DNA of 64,000 nucleotides. It comes from Opitutus sp. GAS368. GTDB taxonomy: Bacteria; Verrucomicrobiota; Verrucomicrobiia; Opitutales; Opitutaceae. The DNA lies in NCBI GenBank assembly GCA_945869845.1, contig CAMBRG010000001.1, positions 36,478 through 100,477 on the forward strand. Reading direction: 5' to 3'. Shown here in pieces: positions 27,781 to 36,064 of the stretch. The first letter of the stretch is position 1; every line of letters begins with the position of its first letter. The translations under genes and the position numbers were made by a program. The notes below the pieces were generated by a model that worked only from the letters and a program-made list of their open reading frames with translations, did no database searches and had not been told where the DNA came from.

Positions 27781-28983
27781 TTATCGGCGGGAACTGCGGG
27801 CGAGCCCCGTAATTTTTTGTTTTTTGGCAACGGCCTTAGTCTCATCGGCCCAAGCGATAAGTTTTTGGCGGAGCAGTTCCTTTGAGGGGAGATAGAGCTG
27901 ATACTCTTTGGCGTGGATGTTGGCGTCTTTCGGGAGCGTGAGCTTCACGACGGCGTCTTTCTTTTCTTTGCAGATCAGCAGGCCGACGGTCGGGTTTTCG
28001 TCCGGCAGCCGCACTTCGCGGTCGTAGTGGTTCACATACATTTGCATCTGGCCGAGGTCCTGGTGCGTGAGTTTGTCGAGCTTGAGGTCGATCACGACGT
28101 AGCAGCGCAGGATCCGGTTGTAGAAAACGAGGTCGAGGAAGTAGTGGTCGCCATCGAAGGTGAACCGTTTCTGGCGGGCCTCGAAGAGGAAGCCCTTGCC
28201 GAGCTCGAGGAGGAATTTTTCGAGTTGGCCGATGAGCGCAGATTCGAGATCGGATTCAGAGAAGCGGGTCTGTTCGCCGAGGCCGAGAAATTCGAGGACG
28301 AGGGGTTCTTTGAAAAGGTCCTCTGGCTTCGTGATGAGTTGGCCCTCGCGGGCGAGACGCTTGATCCCCGCCCGGTCGCGGCTGAGGGCGAGACGTTCGT
28401 AGAGGCAGGAGATTTTTTGGCGGCGAAGTTCTGGCACGGACCAGCCGGAGTTGGTGGCTTCGATTTCGTAGAAACTGCGCTCGGCTGGGTCTTTGATCGA
28501 GAGGAGTTCGACGTAGTGAGTCCAACTGAGGGTGAAGGGCCGGCTGAATTTCCCAGCAGGCTGCTGGGAAATCTTGATCGCCGACTTTACCGACGGCTTC
28601 GGTTGAATCCGAGGCCGAGGCAATTTCCCAGTAGGCTGCTGGGAAATTGAGGCCACTCGATCCCGCCAAAGGAGGAAAAATTTCCGCATGTATTCGAGAT
28701 TGGACCGGGAGAAGCCCTTGCCGAATTCCTGTGTCAGCCGCGCGGACAGCTCGCCCAGTAGCTCCCCTCCATACTCCGCGCGCTTCGCGCCTTTTTGCTC
28801 GTGCTCCACGATGCGGCGGCCGATTTCGAAATTCGTCAGCACCTGAAGCGTATCCACCACTGAGGCCGCGCCGCGTCGCGCCAATTGAATGAGGTCGCGG
28901 ACTTCGACGATGAGCGGGGCAAGATCGCCGGGTTTCGTTTTCGCGGCGGCGGTTCGCCGGGTGGGAAGGTTTTTCTTTTTCAT
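27781..28983 (-). CDS. DUF1016/YhcG-type PD-(D/E)XK nuclease
   Basis: ATG at 28981-28983; 400 residues. Residues 19-107 form the DUF1016 N-terminal winged-helix-like domain ('NFEIGRRIVEHEQ', 'FSRSNLEYMRKFFLLW'). Residues 235-400 form the nuclease domain, with the PD-(D/E)XK core D284 ('FLDLVFYN') and D299-L-K301, then 'DLGQMQMYVNHYD'. The linker (about 111-147) contains two near-copies of 'ISQQPxGK', each encoded by a perfect or near-perfect palindrome. Family members are linked to DNA restriction or repair and mobile elements. It sits alone between sulfatases 15 and 14, with 47- and 5-base spacing. No partner restriction subunit is present. Confidence 0.9.
   Translation of the reverse strand: MKKKNLPTRRTAAAKTKPGDLAPLIVEVRDLIQLARRGAASVVDTLQVLTNFEIGRRIVEHEQKGAKRAEYGGELLGELSARLTQEFGKGFSRSNLEYMRKFFLLWRDRVASISQQPTGKLPRPRIQPKPSVKSAIKISQQPAGKFSRPFTLSWTHYVELLSIKDPAERSFYEIEATNSGWSVPELRRQKISCLYERLALSRDRAGIKRLAREGQLITKPEDLFKEPLVLEFLGLGEQTRFSESDLESALIGQLEKFLLELGKGFLFEARQKRFTFDGDHYFLDLVFYNRILRCYVVIDLKLDKLTHQDLGQMQMYVNHYDREVRLPDENPTVGLLICKEKKDAVVKLTLPKDANIHAKEYQLYLPSKELLRQKLIAWADETKAVAKKQKITGLARSSRR
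28548..28572. repeat. Palindrome inside the DUF1016 gene (copy 1)
   Basis: ATTTCCCAGCAG-G-CTGCTGGGAAAT: a perfect 12-base inverted repeat around one base, in frame within the linker of the nuclease gene. Confidence 0.85.
28621..28649. repeat. Palindrome inside the DUF1016 gene (copy 2)
   Basis: CAATTTCCCAGTAG-G-CTGCTGGGAAATTG: a 14-base inverted repeat with a single mismatch, 72-73 bases from copy 1. Both encode 'ISQQPxGK' on the minus strand. Confidence 0.85.
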
Positions 28984-29030
28984 CGGCAGGTGACTCTCGG
29001 AGGAGAAAGCGCGCAGACCTCGGGGTATTT

Positions 29031-30848
29031 TTAGGGCAGCAGCGTCAGGGTGAGGCGACGGACATCCATCACGGATTGACCGGGGATTTCGAGGGCGCGG
29101 AGGACGAGCGGGCCCGCGCCGGCGGGGAGGGTGATTTCGCCGAGGGCGAGTGTGCGGAATTCCTTCATCTGCGATTCGCCGGGCGGGCGCGGGAGGGTGT
29201 CTTGATTGGTGTAGAGCGGTGGGTCCCAGCCGGGGGCGACCTTGCCGGTGAGGCGGGCGGCGTGGAGGGAGAGTTCGACGGTCGCGCCGGCGTCGGGGAG
29301 CGGGCAGGTGTAGTCGATCGCGACGGTGTAGCGGCCGGCGGTGACGACCTCGACATTCCAGACCATGCGGTCGTCGCGAGATTTCCAGTTTACGAAATAG
29401 GAACTGTTGGGCGCGTTGGCGCTGCGTTTGACGTCGCCCTGCGGCTCGCCGTCGCGGGCGGGGAGCATCGTGATGGGGAACTCGCGGTAGCCGACGTGGA
29501 GCGGGCGCGGATCGACGGCGTTGGCGGCGCCCGGTCGGGCACGGGCGGCGGGGCGTGCGGCGAGGACGTCGCGGCGGAAGGTTTGGACGGCGGCGGTGAG
29601 CTCGGCGGTGAGCGTGGGTTCGCGGGTGTTGAGCGGCGTGGTCTGACCGGGATCGGCGACGAGGTCGTAGAGTTGGCCCTGAGCGTCGAGGCGGTGGCGC
29701 TGGGTGCGCACGCTGACGTTGGCGTTCCAGGCATTGAAGATCATGCGCTCGGGCCACGGACGATTTTGTTTGAGGAGCAACGGGGAGAGATCGCGGCCGT
29801 CGAGCGGTTTAGTGCCGACGCGGGGAATGCCGGCGAGCGACGTGAGGGTCGGGAGCAGGTCGATGGCGCCGGCGATCTCGGGGATCGTGTGGCCGGCGGG
29901 AAGCTTGGCGGGCCAGCGAATCCAGAGCGGGGAGCGCACGCCGCCCTCGTCGGTGGAGGCTTTGCGGTTTTTCATGCCGCCGTTGTAGCGGAAAGAATTG
30001 GGGCCGTTGTCGGTGAAGTAGACGACGATGGTGTTTTCGGCGACGCCGAGTTCTTCGAGGCGGCGGAGAATGCGGCCGACGTTGGCGTCTTGGTTTTCTA
30101 TCATGGCGAGGGCGCAACGGGTTTCGTCGAGCTTTTCGCGGGCGGGGTCGGTGGCGGGCTGCGCAATGGGTTTATCCTTGAAGCGCGCCCAGTCGGCGGC
30201 GGGCGCGGCCCACGGGGAGTGGGGCGTGGTGAAGGGCACGTAGCAGAGAAACGGTTTCGCGCGATGGCGTTGGATAAAGTCGAGGGCGCGGTCGGTGCAG
30301 ACATCGACGATGTAGCCGGAGGTACGGACCATGCGGCCGTTTTCCTCGAGGGGCGCGTCGAAGTATTCGCCCCAATGGCCGGAGGAGTGGCCGAAGTATT
30401 CGTCGAAGCCGCGGGCTTTGGGGTGGTAGGGCCATTGGCTGCCGTTGTGCCATTTGCCGAAAGCGCCGGTGGCGTAGCCGGCGGCTTTGAACGCGTCGGC
30501 GAGAGTTTTTTCGTCGAGGTCGAGGCGCTCGAGACCGGTCGAGACGCCGCGCACGCCGGTGCGGGCATGGTAGCGGCCGGTGAGAAATTCGGCGCGGGTG
30601 GGAGCGCAGACGGGTTGGACAAAAAAGCGGTCGAAGCTCACGCCGCCGGTGGCGATGGAGTCGATGTGCGGCGTGCGGACAGAGGTGTTACCGTTGAAAC
30701 TGTAATCGCCCCAGCCGGCGTCATCGGCGAGAAAGATGACGACGTTGGGCGGGCGGGTCGGGCTCGTGGCGGCGAAGAGGGAGGCGGAGAGAAGGAGAGA
30801 AAGAGAGAGTGAGAGAAAGAGAGCGGCGGAGAAAGGAAGGAAGCGCAT
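29031..30848 (-). CDS. Type I sulfatase 15 with C-terminal beta-sandwich domain
   Basis: 605 residues. Signal peptide 1-27 (Leu/Ser repeat). D42-D43, formylglycine C81 (CAPTR), K132 in GKWHNG, 'FTTPHSPW' (about 206-213), D280-N281. The sulfatase part ends near residue 425. An Ala/Arg/Pro linker ('ARPAARARPGAANAV') leads to about 160 residues rich in short beta strands ('WNVEVVTAGRYTVAIDYTCP', then 'LTLLP' at the end), resembling a carbohydrate-binding-type accessory domain. The sulfatase at 44571 has a similar architecture. It is the first sulfatase gene of the left-hand run, starting near the ABC-transporter scar. Confidence 0.93.
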   Translation of the reverse strand: MRFLPFSAALFLSLSLSLLLSASLFAATSPTRPPNVVIFLADDAGWGDYSFNGNTSVRTPHIDSIATGGVSFDRFFVQPVCAPTRAEFLTGRYHARTGVRGVSTGLERLDLDEKTLADAFKAAGYATGAFGKWHNGSQWPYHPKARGFDEYFGHSSGHWGEYFDAPLEENGRMVRTSGYIVDVCTDRALDFIQRHRAKPFLCYVPFTTPHSPWAAPAADWARFKDKPIAQPATDPAREKLDETRCALAMIENQDANVGRILRRLEELGVAENTIVVYFTDNGPNSFRYNGGMKNRKASTDEGGVRSPLWIRWPAKLPAGHTIPEIAGAIDLLPTLTSLAGIPRVGTKPLDGRDLSPLLLKQNRPWPERMIFNAWNANVSVRTQRHRLDAQGQLYDLVADPGQTTPLNTREPTLTAELTAAVQTFRRDVLAARPAARARPGAANAVDPRPLHVGYREFPITMLPARDGEPQGDVKRSANAPNSSYFVNWKSRDDRMVWNVEVVTAGRYTVAIDYTCPLPDAGATVELSLHAARLTGKVAPGWDPPLYTNQDTLPRPPGESQMKEFRTLALGEITLPAGAGPLVLRALEIPGQSVMDVRRLTLTLLP

Positions 30849-31020
30849 GGGGGGAAGCGGGACGGGATGGGGCTGTCGAGGAGCCGGGGTGGGCGGCGGA
30901 GTGGCAGCAGCGCAGAGGAGCGCGGGGCGCGACTCAATGCTGGAGTCTGGGGGATCGGTGAATTCTCTGCGGAGTGCCCGCCACGAGGCGTTCTGTTTTG
31001 CGGGGCGCGAGGCCGAACGG

Positions 31021-31470
31021 TCACGCGGGCCCGGTGGAGGGGTGGAAAAACCGGCGGGCGCGGTCGGTCTTGGGGGCGGTGATGACTTGTGCGGGCGGGC
31101 CGGTTTCGATCACGCGGCCCGCGTCCAGGAAGACGATCTCGGTGGCGGCCAGGCGGTTGAATTCCACGTTGTGCGACCCCACGACCATCGGAAGACCGGG
31201 GTGAAGCTGAGGCGGCGGCCGAGCTCGACGGCGACGGCGTAGTCCCAGCCCTCGGCGGCGCGGGTGTCGGTGCGGATGAAGTTGAAAGGGGAGTGGCCGT
31301 TCTCGACGGCGAACGCGACGTTGCGAGCAGGCGTTGGCGGAGTGGAGGCGTTGCCGGCCGGGGCTGATTCAGCGCCGGGACGCGGGGCGCACGCGGCGAG
31401 CAGGCCGGCGGCGAGCAACGGAATGAAGCGGAGCGTAGGAAGGACGGAGAGGCGCGACGCAGCGTGAGCA
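31021..31470 (-). pseudogene. Deletion scar: solute-binding lipoprotein fused to ABC-ATPase tail
   Basis: Reading down the minus strand, a lipoprotein leader ('LLAAGLLAAC', lipobox LAAC) leads into 'ENGHSPFNFIRTDTRAAEGWDYAVAVELGRRL', the N-terminus of an amino-acid-type periplasmic binding protein. Around 31195 the similarity switches frame to 'PMVVGSHNVEFNRLAATEIVFLDAGRV', then 'PPAQVITAPKTDRARRFF' and a TGA at 31021-31023, the C-terminus of a polar amino-acid ABC ATPase. A binding-protein/permease/ATPase operon has therefore lost its middle in one deletion. The fused remnant cannot work as either protein. No start codon upstream of the leader was identified with confidence. Confidence 0.7.
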
Positions 31471-31587
31471 ATGCAAACCGCGGGCCGCAGGGCAAGCGGA
31501 CGAACACGGAGGGTGGGCGGTTAGAACGGAAACTGGAGCTGGGACATGACGACACGATTCTCGAGTTCGTCCCGTCGCGGCGCGTAA

Positions 31588-31651
31588 CCCGCTTGTGGGG
31601 GATTTTGAAACTTTACCGACTCGACGGGGCGCCAAATCACCCGCAAGCGGG
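31588..31651. repeat. Inverted repeat in intergenic DNA
   Basis: Arms CCCGCTTGTGGG (31588-31599) and CCCGCAAGCGGG (31640-31651) pair with one mismatch around a 40-base spacer. The rest of 31470-31715 shows no gene. The element lies just past the stop of the secreted protein at 31716 and may act as a transcription end or be a REP-type element. Confidence 0.5.
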
Positions 31652-31715
31652 CTCCTGCCTCCGGCTCAATGAATCGCTCCGGTTTTGCCTGAGGCTGGAG
31701 CCGTAGATTTGTGGG

Positions 31716-32732
31716 CTACTGAACCGGGTTGATTGTGAAGGAGCGGGGAACCGGTGCCACGTCTTTCAGGAAAGTCTGATACAGTTCGGCGTGTTTTTTC
31801 GGGTCGCTCCCGAAATCATCGATGATCATCCGCATCTGAGTTCGCCGCCCCTCTCCGGGCTGGAAATCCTCACCGAAGAGCGACAAGTAGAGACTGCGGT
31901 GCCGCGCGACCCCGTCGGTGTCGGGATCGCCTTTGTAGGTGGCGCCCACCGCATAAACATCCTCGGGTCGGCCCATCAGCAGGACGTCGACGGGCCCTTG
32001 GTTAAAAAACGCCATGGGCAGGCCGTAGCGCCGACCGATGGCCATTCGCCAAGGGAAGCGGCCTTTCTGGTGCCGCCCGTCGGTCAGCAGGTTGGCCCCA
32101 GCTTCGTCGCGTGGGAAAAAGGGGTAGAGGCCGTGGATCATCGGTTGATCCTGGATGCGGATCTGTTCGGGCTCGTTCGGTCCGAATTCTTGCTTCGCCA
32201 CGTAGGCTCCACCGTCGAAGCCCGGCGCCATGTAGGCGGACAAAAGAATTTCGAAGCCGGGGTAGAACGCCAAGGTTTCCACCCGCAGGTCCAGATCGAT
32301 GATGTTGGGATCGCGGAACGTGAATTGGGCCGTGACTTTGGCCTGCCGGCGAAGCGTCGGCTCCCAGATAAAAGTAATCCCGTCCTGCGTGGGCTTTAGC
32401 GTGGCGGATTCTACCCGCAGCTCGGTGAGATACCCGCCGCGGGTCACCACGCGAAAATAATTGAGCAGGCCCGCCTTTACCATGCCGCCCACATCCGGGC
32501 TCACCAAAGTGTTCGAAGGCGTGTGCACGACTTTACTGAAGTGGTGGCTCTTTCCGTGAGAGGCCGACAGGTCGCAATTCAAGACGCCGGAGAGGCGGGA
32601 TAACGAAAAGGTCAGCTCCTTCTTCGCTGCATCCCAGCGACATATTTCCGAGGTTTGGCCGAAGGCCGAAGCCGCCAGCAGGAAGGCTGCGCCGACCCAG
32701 GCGAGGTAAGTCAAAGGCGTTGATTTCATCAT
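31716..32732 (-). CDS. Uncharacterised secreted protein
   Basis: Tandem ATGs at 32730-32732 and 32727-32729 open a clear signal peptide ('MMKSTPLTYLAWVGAAFLLAASAFGQ'). 338 residues. After the signal, the protein is rich in predicted beta strands ('ELTFSLSRL', 'VTAQFTFRDPNIIDLDLRVE') with aromatic-rich loops ('GLYPFFPRDEAGA', 'RFPWRMAIGRRYGLPMAFF'). This recalls the large beta-sandwich of sugar epimerases or carbohydrate-binding proteins, but I see no catalytic motif and do not assign a function. It is divergent from the cytochrome c-sugar dehydrogenase, with a 213-base shared upstream region. Confidence 0.8.
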   Translation of the reverse strand: MMKSTPLTYLAWVGAAFLLAASAFGQTSEICRWDAAKKELTFSLSRLSGVLNCDLSASHGKSHHFSKVVHTPSNTLVSPDVGGMVKAGLLNYFRVVTRGGYLTELRVESATLKPTQDGITFIWEPTLRRQAKVTAQFTFRDPNIIDLDLRVETLAFYPGFEILLSAYMAPGFDGGAYVAKQEFGPNEPEQIRIQDQPMIHGLYPFFPRDEAGANLLTDGRHQKGRFPWRMAIGRRYGLPMAFFNQGPVDVLLMGRPEDVYAVGATYKGDPDTDGVARHRSLYLSLFGEDFQPGEGRRTQMRMIIDDFGSDPKKHAELYQTFLKDVAPVPRSFTINPVQ

Positions 32733-32945
32733 TGTATTTATCAACCACGCGTAAGGGAGATCAAATCCTTTGCCGCGTCCGGTGCGGCGCGACGTTCGCT
32801 GGCTCGCTGGCTTGCTTGTTGGGGCTGGCGTCGATTGAGCGGTAGCTCCGCTTACCGGGCACGCGTTTTTCTTTCGCTCGCGTTGGAACGGTTTGAGCAG
32901 CGAGAGTTTTGCTCGCGCGGTCCGCACCGCCTACCCCTTTCACCC

Positions 32946-34733
32946 GTGATTTTCCAACGTTCTCTCCTGCGCGGTCGCGCTTTCATAATTTTCGGTGCGC
33001 TCGCCTCGGCAGGTTTTGCGGCCAAGGCGCCAGCCCCGGCTGCGGCCCCATTGCTCTCGCCCCCGCCGATTTATTCACGCGATGAGGCGACCCTCGGGCA
33101 GGGACGGACGCGGTTCACGCAGCTCTGCGCTGGATGTCATGGGCTGGACCGCGATGGCATCGGTCCGCCGCTCGGCGGCGTGACCCGCGTGCTCCCGCAG
33201 GACGAGCTCCTGCGGCACATGCGCAATCCGGCTGCGCTCATTGAGGCGGGCGATCCACGCGCGAACGCACTGTTTCGCCGCTACAAAGTCATCATGCCTC
33301 CGTTTGAGGTTTTGCCGGAAGAGCAACTCGTCGCAATTCTGGCCTACATCGACCGCGAGACGGAGAACTCAAAAATCATCCCGTTCGCGGTCGATCTCAC
33401 ATCGCCGACCGGAAAAGAGGTTCGGCTGATTCCGCCGGTGGAAAAATCTTCCCTTGTGATTGAGCTGGAGGAATGGGTGCGGATTCCGGTCGCGCCGAAT
33501 CGTCGGCCCGACAAGGGCATCGCCACGCTGCGCTCGAGCCCGCGCAAGGACGGGGCGGTGTTCATCAGCGATCAGATGGGCGTGATTTATCGCGTGAAGG
33601 ACCGGGAAGTCGCGGTGTTTCTGGACATCCGCGACCGGCTCCCGAGTTTCGTCTTCGAGCCGGGAATCGGCACGGGTTTGGGCAGCTTCGCGTTTCATCC
33701 CGATTTTCCGAGCAACGGCCGGTTCTACACGACGCACGCTGAGATCACGTCAAGCAAACCCGCGATCAATGAGGCGTGGTATGAAAAGGTCGTTATCCCG
33801 GACAAGGGCACGCCGCCGCTATATTGGATCGTCTCGGAGTGGCACGTGGACGACCCCGGGGCCAAACGCTTCACCGGAACCCGCCGCGAAGTGCTGCGGC
33901 TCAAAACACCCACCACGGCGCATGGCTGTCAGGACATCGCGTTTGCGCCGGTGACGGATCGCAGCGACCCGGACTACGGGCTCCTCTTTATCGGGGTGGG
34001 CGACGGCGGGTCGGTCAATTTGAAGATGCCGGATCTCGCGGGTAGCCCCCGGTCGCTGCTTGGCGCGCTCTTGCGCATCGATCCGCGAGGGACAAACGCC
34101 CCGGCGGGCGGCTATGGAATTCCGACGGACAATCCTTTCGCGCGCAGTGCGGACCCGTTGGCGCGGCCGGAGATCTGGGCTTACGGATTCCGCAATCCCC
34201 ACCGCCTGTGCTGGGACCTCTCGTTTGGGAAGCGGCTCTTCGTGGCCGATATCGGCGAGGCAAATGCCGAGGAGATCAACCTGATCGAGAAAGGCGGTGA
34301 CTATGGCTGGAACAGATTCGAGGGGCTTGCCCGCGTCGACGTGATGAAGGACGCCAAAGTGGTGCAGCCCGCGACGCCCGCCGAACTCGCGGCGCATCGT
34401 CTCCCCTTCGGCGCTTACGATCATACGGATGGTCGGGCGATCTCCGGCGGTTTCGTTTACCGCGGTCCGATTGAAGCCCTGCAGCACAACTATGTTTTTG
34501 GCGATATCGTGACCGGCCGGCTCTTCTTCATGCGCCTAGATGAAACGTTGTCGGATGCCAAAATCTACGAGCTAAATGTTGAGCAAGACGGCGTCGCCAC
34601 GAGCATCGCCGAGCTGTCGCGGGCGAAGCGGGCACACCTCCGCGTCGGCTACGACGAGCAGACGGGCGACCTATTTTTTATGACCAAGGAAGACGGCCGC
34701 GTGCGTCGCGTGACGAAAGCATTTTCTCGATGA
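32946..34733 (+). CDS. Cytochrome c / PQQ-type sugar dehydrogenase fusion
   Basis: GTG at 32946-32948 chosen because it leads directly into a signal peptide ('RAFIIFGALASAGFAA'). A frame open from 32835 would add a non-signal extension. 595 residues. Residues about 45-135 are a monohaem cytochrome c domain with CAGCH (C61, C64, H65) and the distal methionine probably in 'VIMPPFE'. From about residue 165 it is a six-bladed propeller of the soluble glucose/sorbosone dehydrogenase type ('GLGSFAFHPDF', 'GYGIPTDNPF', 'WAYGFRNPHRLCWD', 'GDYGWNRFEG', 'FGDIVTGRL'). It probably oxidises a sugar in the periplasm and passes electrons to the fused haem. It overlaps the epimerase gene by ATGA. Confidence 0.9.
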   Translation: MIFQRSLLRGRAFIIFGALASAGFAAKAPAPAAAPLLSPPPIYSRDEATLGQGRTRFTQLCAGCHGLDRDGIGPPLGGVTRVLPQDELLRHMRNPAALIEAGDPRANALFRRYKVIMPPFEVLPEEQLVAILAYIDRETENSKIIPFAVDLTSPTGKEVRLIPPVEKSSLVIELEEWVRIPVAPNRRPDKGIATLRSSPRKDGAVFISDQMGVIYRVKDREVAVFLDIRDRLPSFVFEPGIGTGLGSFAFHPDFPSNGRFYTTHAEITSSKPAINEAWYEKVVIPDKGTPPLYWIVSEWHVDDPGAKRFTGTRREVLRLKTPTTAHGCQDIAFAPVTDRSDPDYGLLFIGVGDGGSVNLKMPDLAGSPRSLLGALLRIDPRGTNAPAGGYGIPTDNPFARSADPLARPEIWAYGFRNPHRLCWDLSFGKRLFVADIGEANAEEINLIEKGGDYGWNRFEGLARVDVMKDAKVVQPATPAELAAHRLPFGAYDHTDGRAISGGFVYRGPIEALQHNYVFGDIVTGRLFFMRLDETLSDAKIYELNVEQDGVATSIAELSRAKRAHLRVGYDEQTGDLFFMTKEDGRVRRVTKAFSR

Positions 34734-35803
34734 TCCGCGCACTTCGATTTGGCTTACGCTCGCTCGCGCTCGGCGCTGCCGTGGGTTCGGCCGCCGTGGC
34801 CGCCACGCCGCCGCGCTATTCGCTGCAGGAGACGACGACGGCGGAGAAGATCCCGCTTATCGTTCTGCGGGACGAAACGAGCCGCATCGAAGCCGCAGTT
34901 GCGCCGACGCAGGGTGGCGAGTTGTCCGGCGTGGCGGTTGAGTTCAACGGCCGCTGGGTCGAGTTGATCTATCGCGGGAGAGACTACCGGGCCGCCCCAG
35001 GATTTCGCGGTAAGGCCTCGATCCTCTGGCCGGCGGTCGGCTCGAGCATCCCAACGGAGGCGACTGCGGTGAACGGAAAAATCGAGAGCGCCTATGATTA
35101 CATGGGAAAACGCTACCCGATGCCGCAGCACGGCTTCGCGCGGCTCAAGACTTGGCGGGTGGTGCGAACGTGGACGAACGCAACGGAAGCTGCCGTCGAG
35201 TTGGTCCTGAACGATGATGAGGATACCCGCGCGCAGTATCCCTTCGGCTTCGCCGTGCACGTGATTTACCGCGTGACCGAAGGCCGCGTCGAGATTCAGC
35301 ACGAGGTGAAAGCGGCCGCGTCGAACACGGCGCCGATGTTTTTCTCCATGGGCAATCACATCGGCTTCGCCGTTCCGCTGCTCACCGGCTCGTCGGCCGC
35401 GACCTTCGCCGTCGAGAGCCCGTCCCGTTTCGAATATCTGCGCGGAAAGAACGGTGCCCCTGACGGCACGACGCGCGAGCGCAGCTTCACGGCTGCAACG
35501 CCCCTGGGAAAACTGAAATTCATGCCGGCGATGTCGGTCGGCGGTTACGAGTGCGATCCGTGGTTTCGCCTGACCGATGCGAGCGGACTCGGGGTGAAGG
35601 TGACCCATCACGCGTCCTCCACACCGGCTCCGCCCTTCGTCCAATTCAATCTCTACGGCGGGACGGCCGAGGGCTTTTTTTGTCCCGAGCCCTTCGTCGG
35701 CCTGCACAATTCGCTCAACACGCAGACCGGCCAAATCGACCTCGCTCCGGGGAAAAGTTGGACGTGGTTGATCCGCGTCGAACCGGAGCGGGCTTCTCCT
35801 TGA
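34730..35803 (+). CDS. Secreted aldose 1-epimerase-like protein
   Basis: 357 residues, with ATG overlapping the TGA of the sugar dehydrogenase by four bases. Signal peptide residues 1-25. Galactose-mutarotase fold: H134 ('PMPQHGFAR'), general acid H210 in 'SMGNHIGF', and general base E320 in 'FFCPEPFVGLHNSLNT'. All catalytic positions are present. Secreted family members interconvert alpha and beta anomers. Coupling to a sugar dehydrogenase suggests it supplies the anomer that enzyme oxidises. The sugar is not identifiable; fucose is an option given the GH29 enzyme in the cluster. Confidence 0.88.
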   Translation: MIRALRFGLRSLALGAAVGSAAVAATPPRYSLQETTTAEKIPLIVLRDETSRIEAAVAPTQGGELSGVAVEFNGRWVELIYRGRDYRAAPGFRGKASILWPAVGSSIPTEATAVNGKIESAYDYMGKRYPMPQHGFARLKTWRVVRTWTNATEAAVELVLNDDEDTRAQYPFGFAVHVIYRVTEGRVEIQHEVKAAASNTAPMFFSMGNHIGFAVPLLTGSSAATFAVESPSRFEYLRGKNGAPDGTTRERSFTAATPLGKLKFMPAMSVGGYECDPWFRLTDASGLGVKVTHHASSTPAPPFVQFNLYGGTAEGFFCPEPFVGLHNSLNTQTGQIDLAPGKSWTWLIRVEPERASP

Positions 35804-35906
35804 GCAAATTGAAGCGCGTAACGGCGGCCCACGTGACGAAAGCTCCGACGGCGATGAGCAGTGTGCCGAGGCCAATCAACTTGGCCGGCGGGAGAGGTGC
35901 TTGCAT
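35715..35906 (-). CDS. Possible small single-pass membrane protein
   Basis: A 63-residue frame starting ATG at 35904-35906. 'KLIGLGTLLIAVGAFVTWAAVT' (about residues 9-30) is a convincing transmembrane helix followed by positive residues. The first 35 codons lie in the gap after the epimerase gene; the rest overlaps the end of that gene on the other strand. No homologous family is recognised and no ribosome-binding site is seen. It may be real, or the fragment of a longer protein. Confidence 0.3.
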   Translation of the reverse strand: MQAPLPPAKLIGLGTLLIAVGAFVTWAAVTRFNLLKEKPAPVRRGSTTSNFSPERGRFGRSAC

Positions 35907-35989
35907 GGATTTAAATTTATTGGCGACGAGGGTCGATCATGGGCGTGATCGGAGTCGGCGGGTGACGAAGCGCAGATAAGGCGGCTACG

Positions 35990-36019
35990 GGACGCGACGG
36001 GGGCGTCGCGTCTCCAGAG
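35990..36019. repeat. REP-like palindrome, family 2 (copy 2)
   Basis: GACGCGACGGGGGCGTCGCG then TCTCCAG; the same palindromic core and CTCCAG as at 3777-3808. It lies between the convergent epimerase and sulfatase 16 genes, where it could serve as a bidirectional transcription barrier. Confidence 0.6.
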
Positions 36020-36064
36020 TTAAGCTTTGGAGAGAGAACGCTACGCTTCGTTGGCCGGGTCTTC

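Noticed and set aside
28984-29757. N-terminal extension of the DUF1016 nuclease frame
   Set aside because: The open frame overlaps sulfatase 15 and has shadow-like Arg/Pro composition; the conserved DUF1016 sequence begins after the ATG at 28983.
32733-32945. Sigma-70-like promoter in the divergent gap (TTGATC about 17 bases from ATAAAT)
   Set aside because: The -10 match is poor and it sits almost on the start codon; in a lineage with unknown promoter rules this is not enough.
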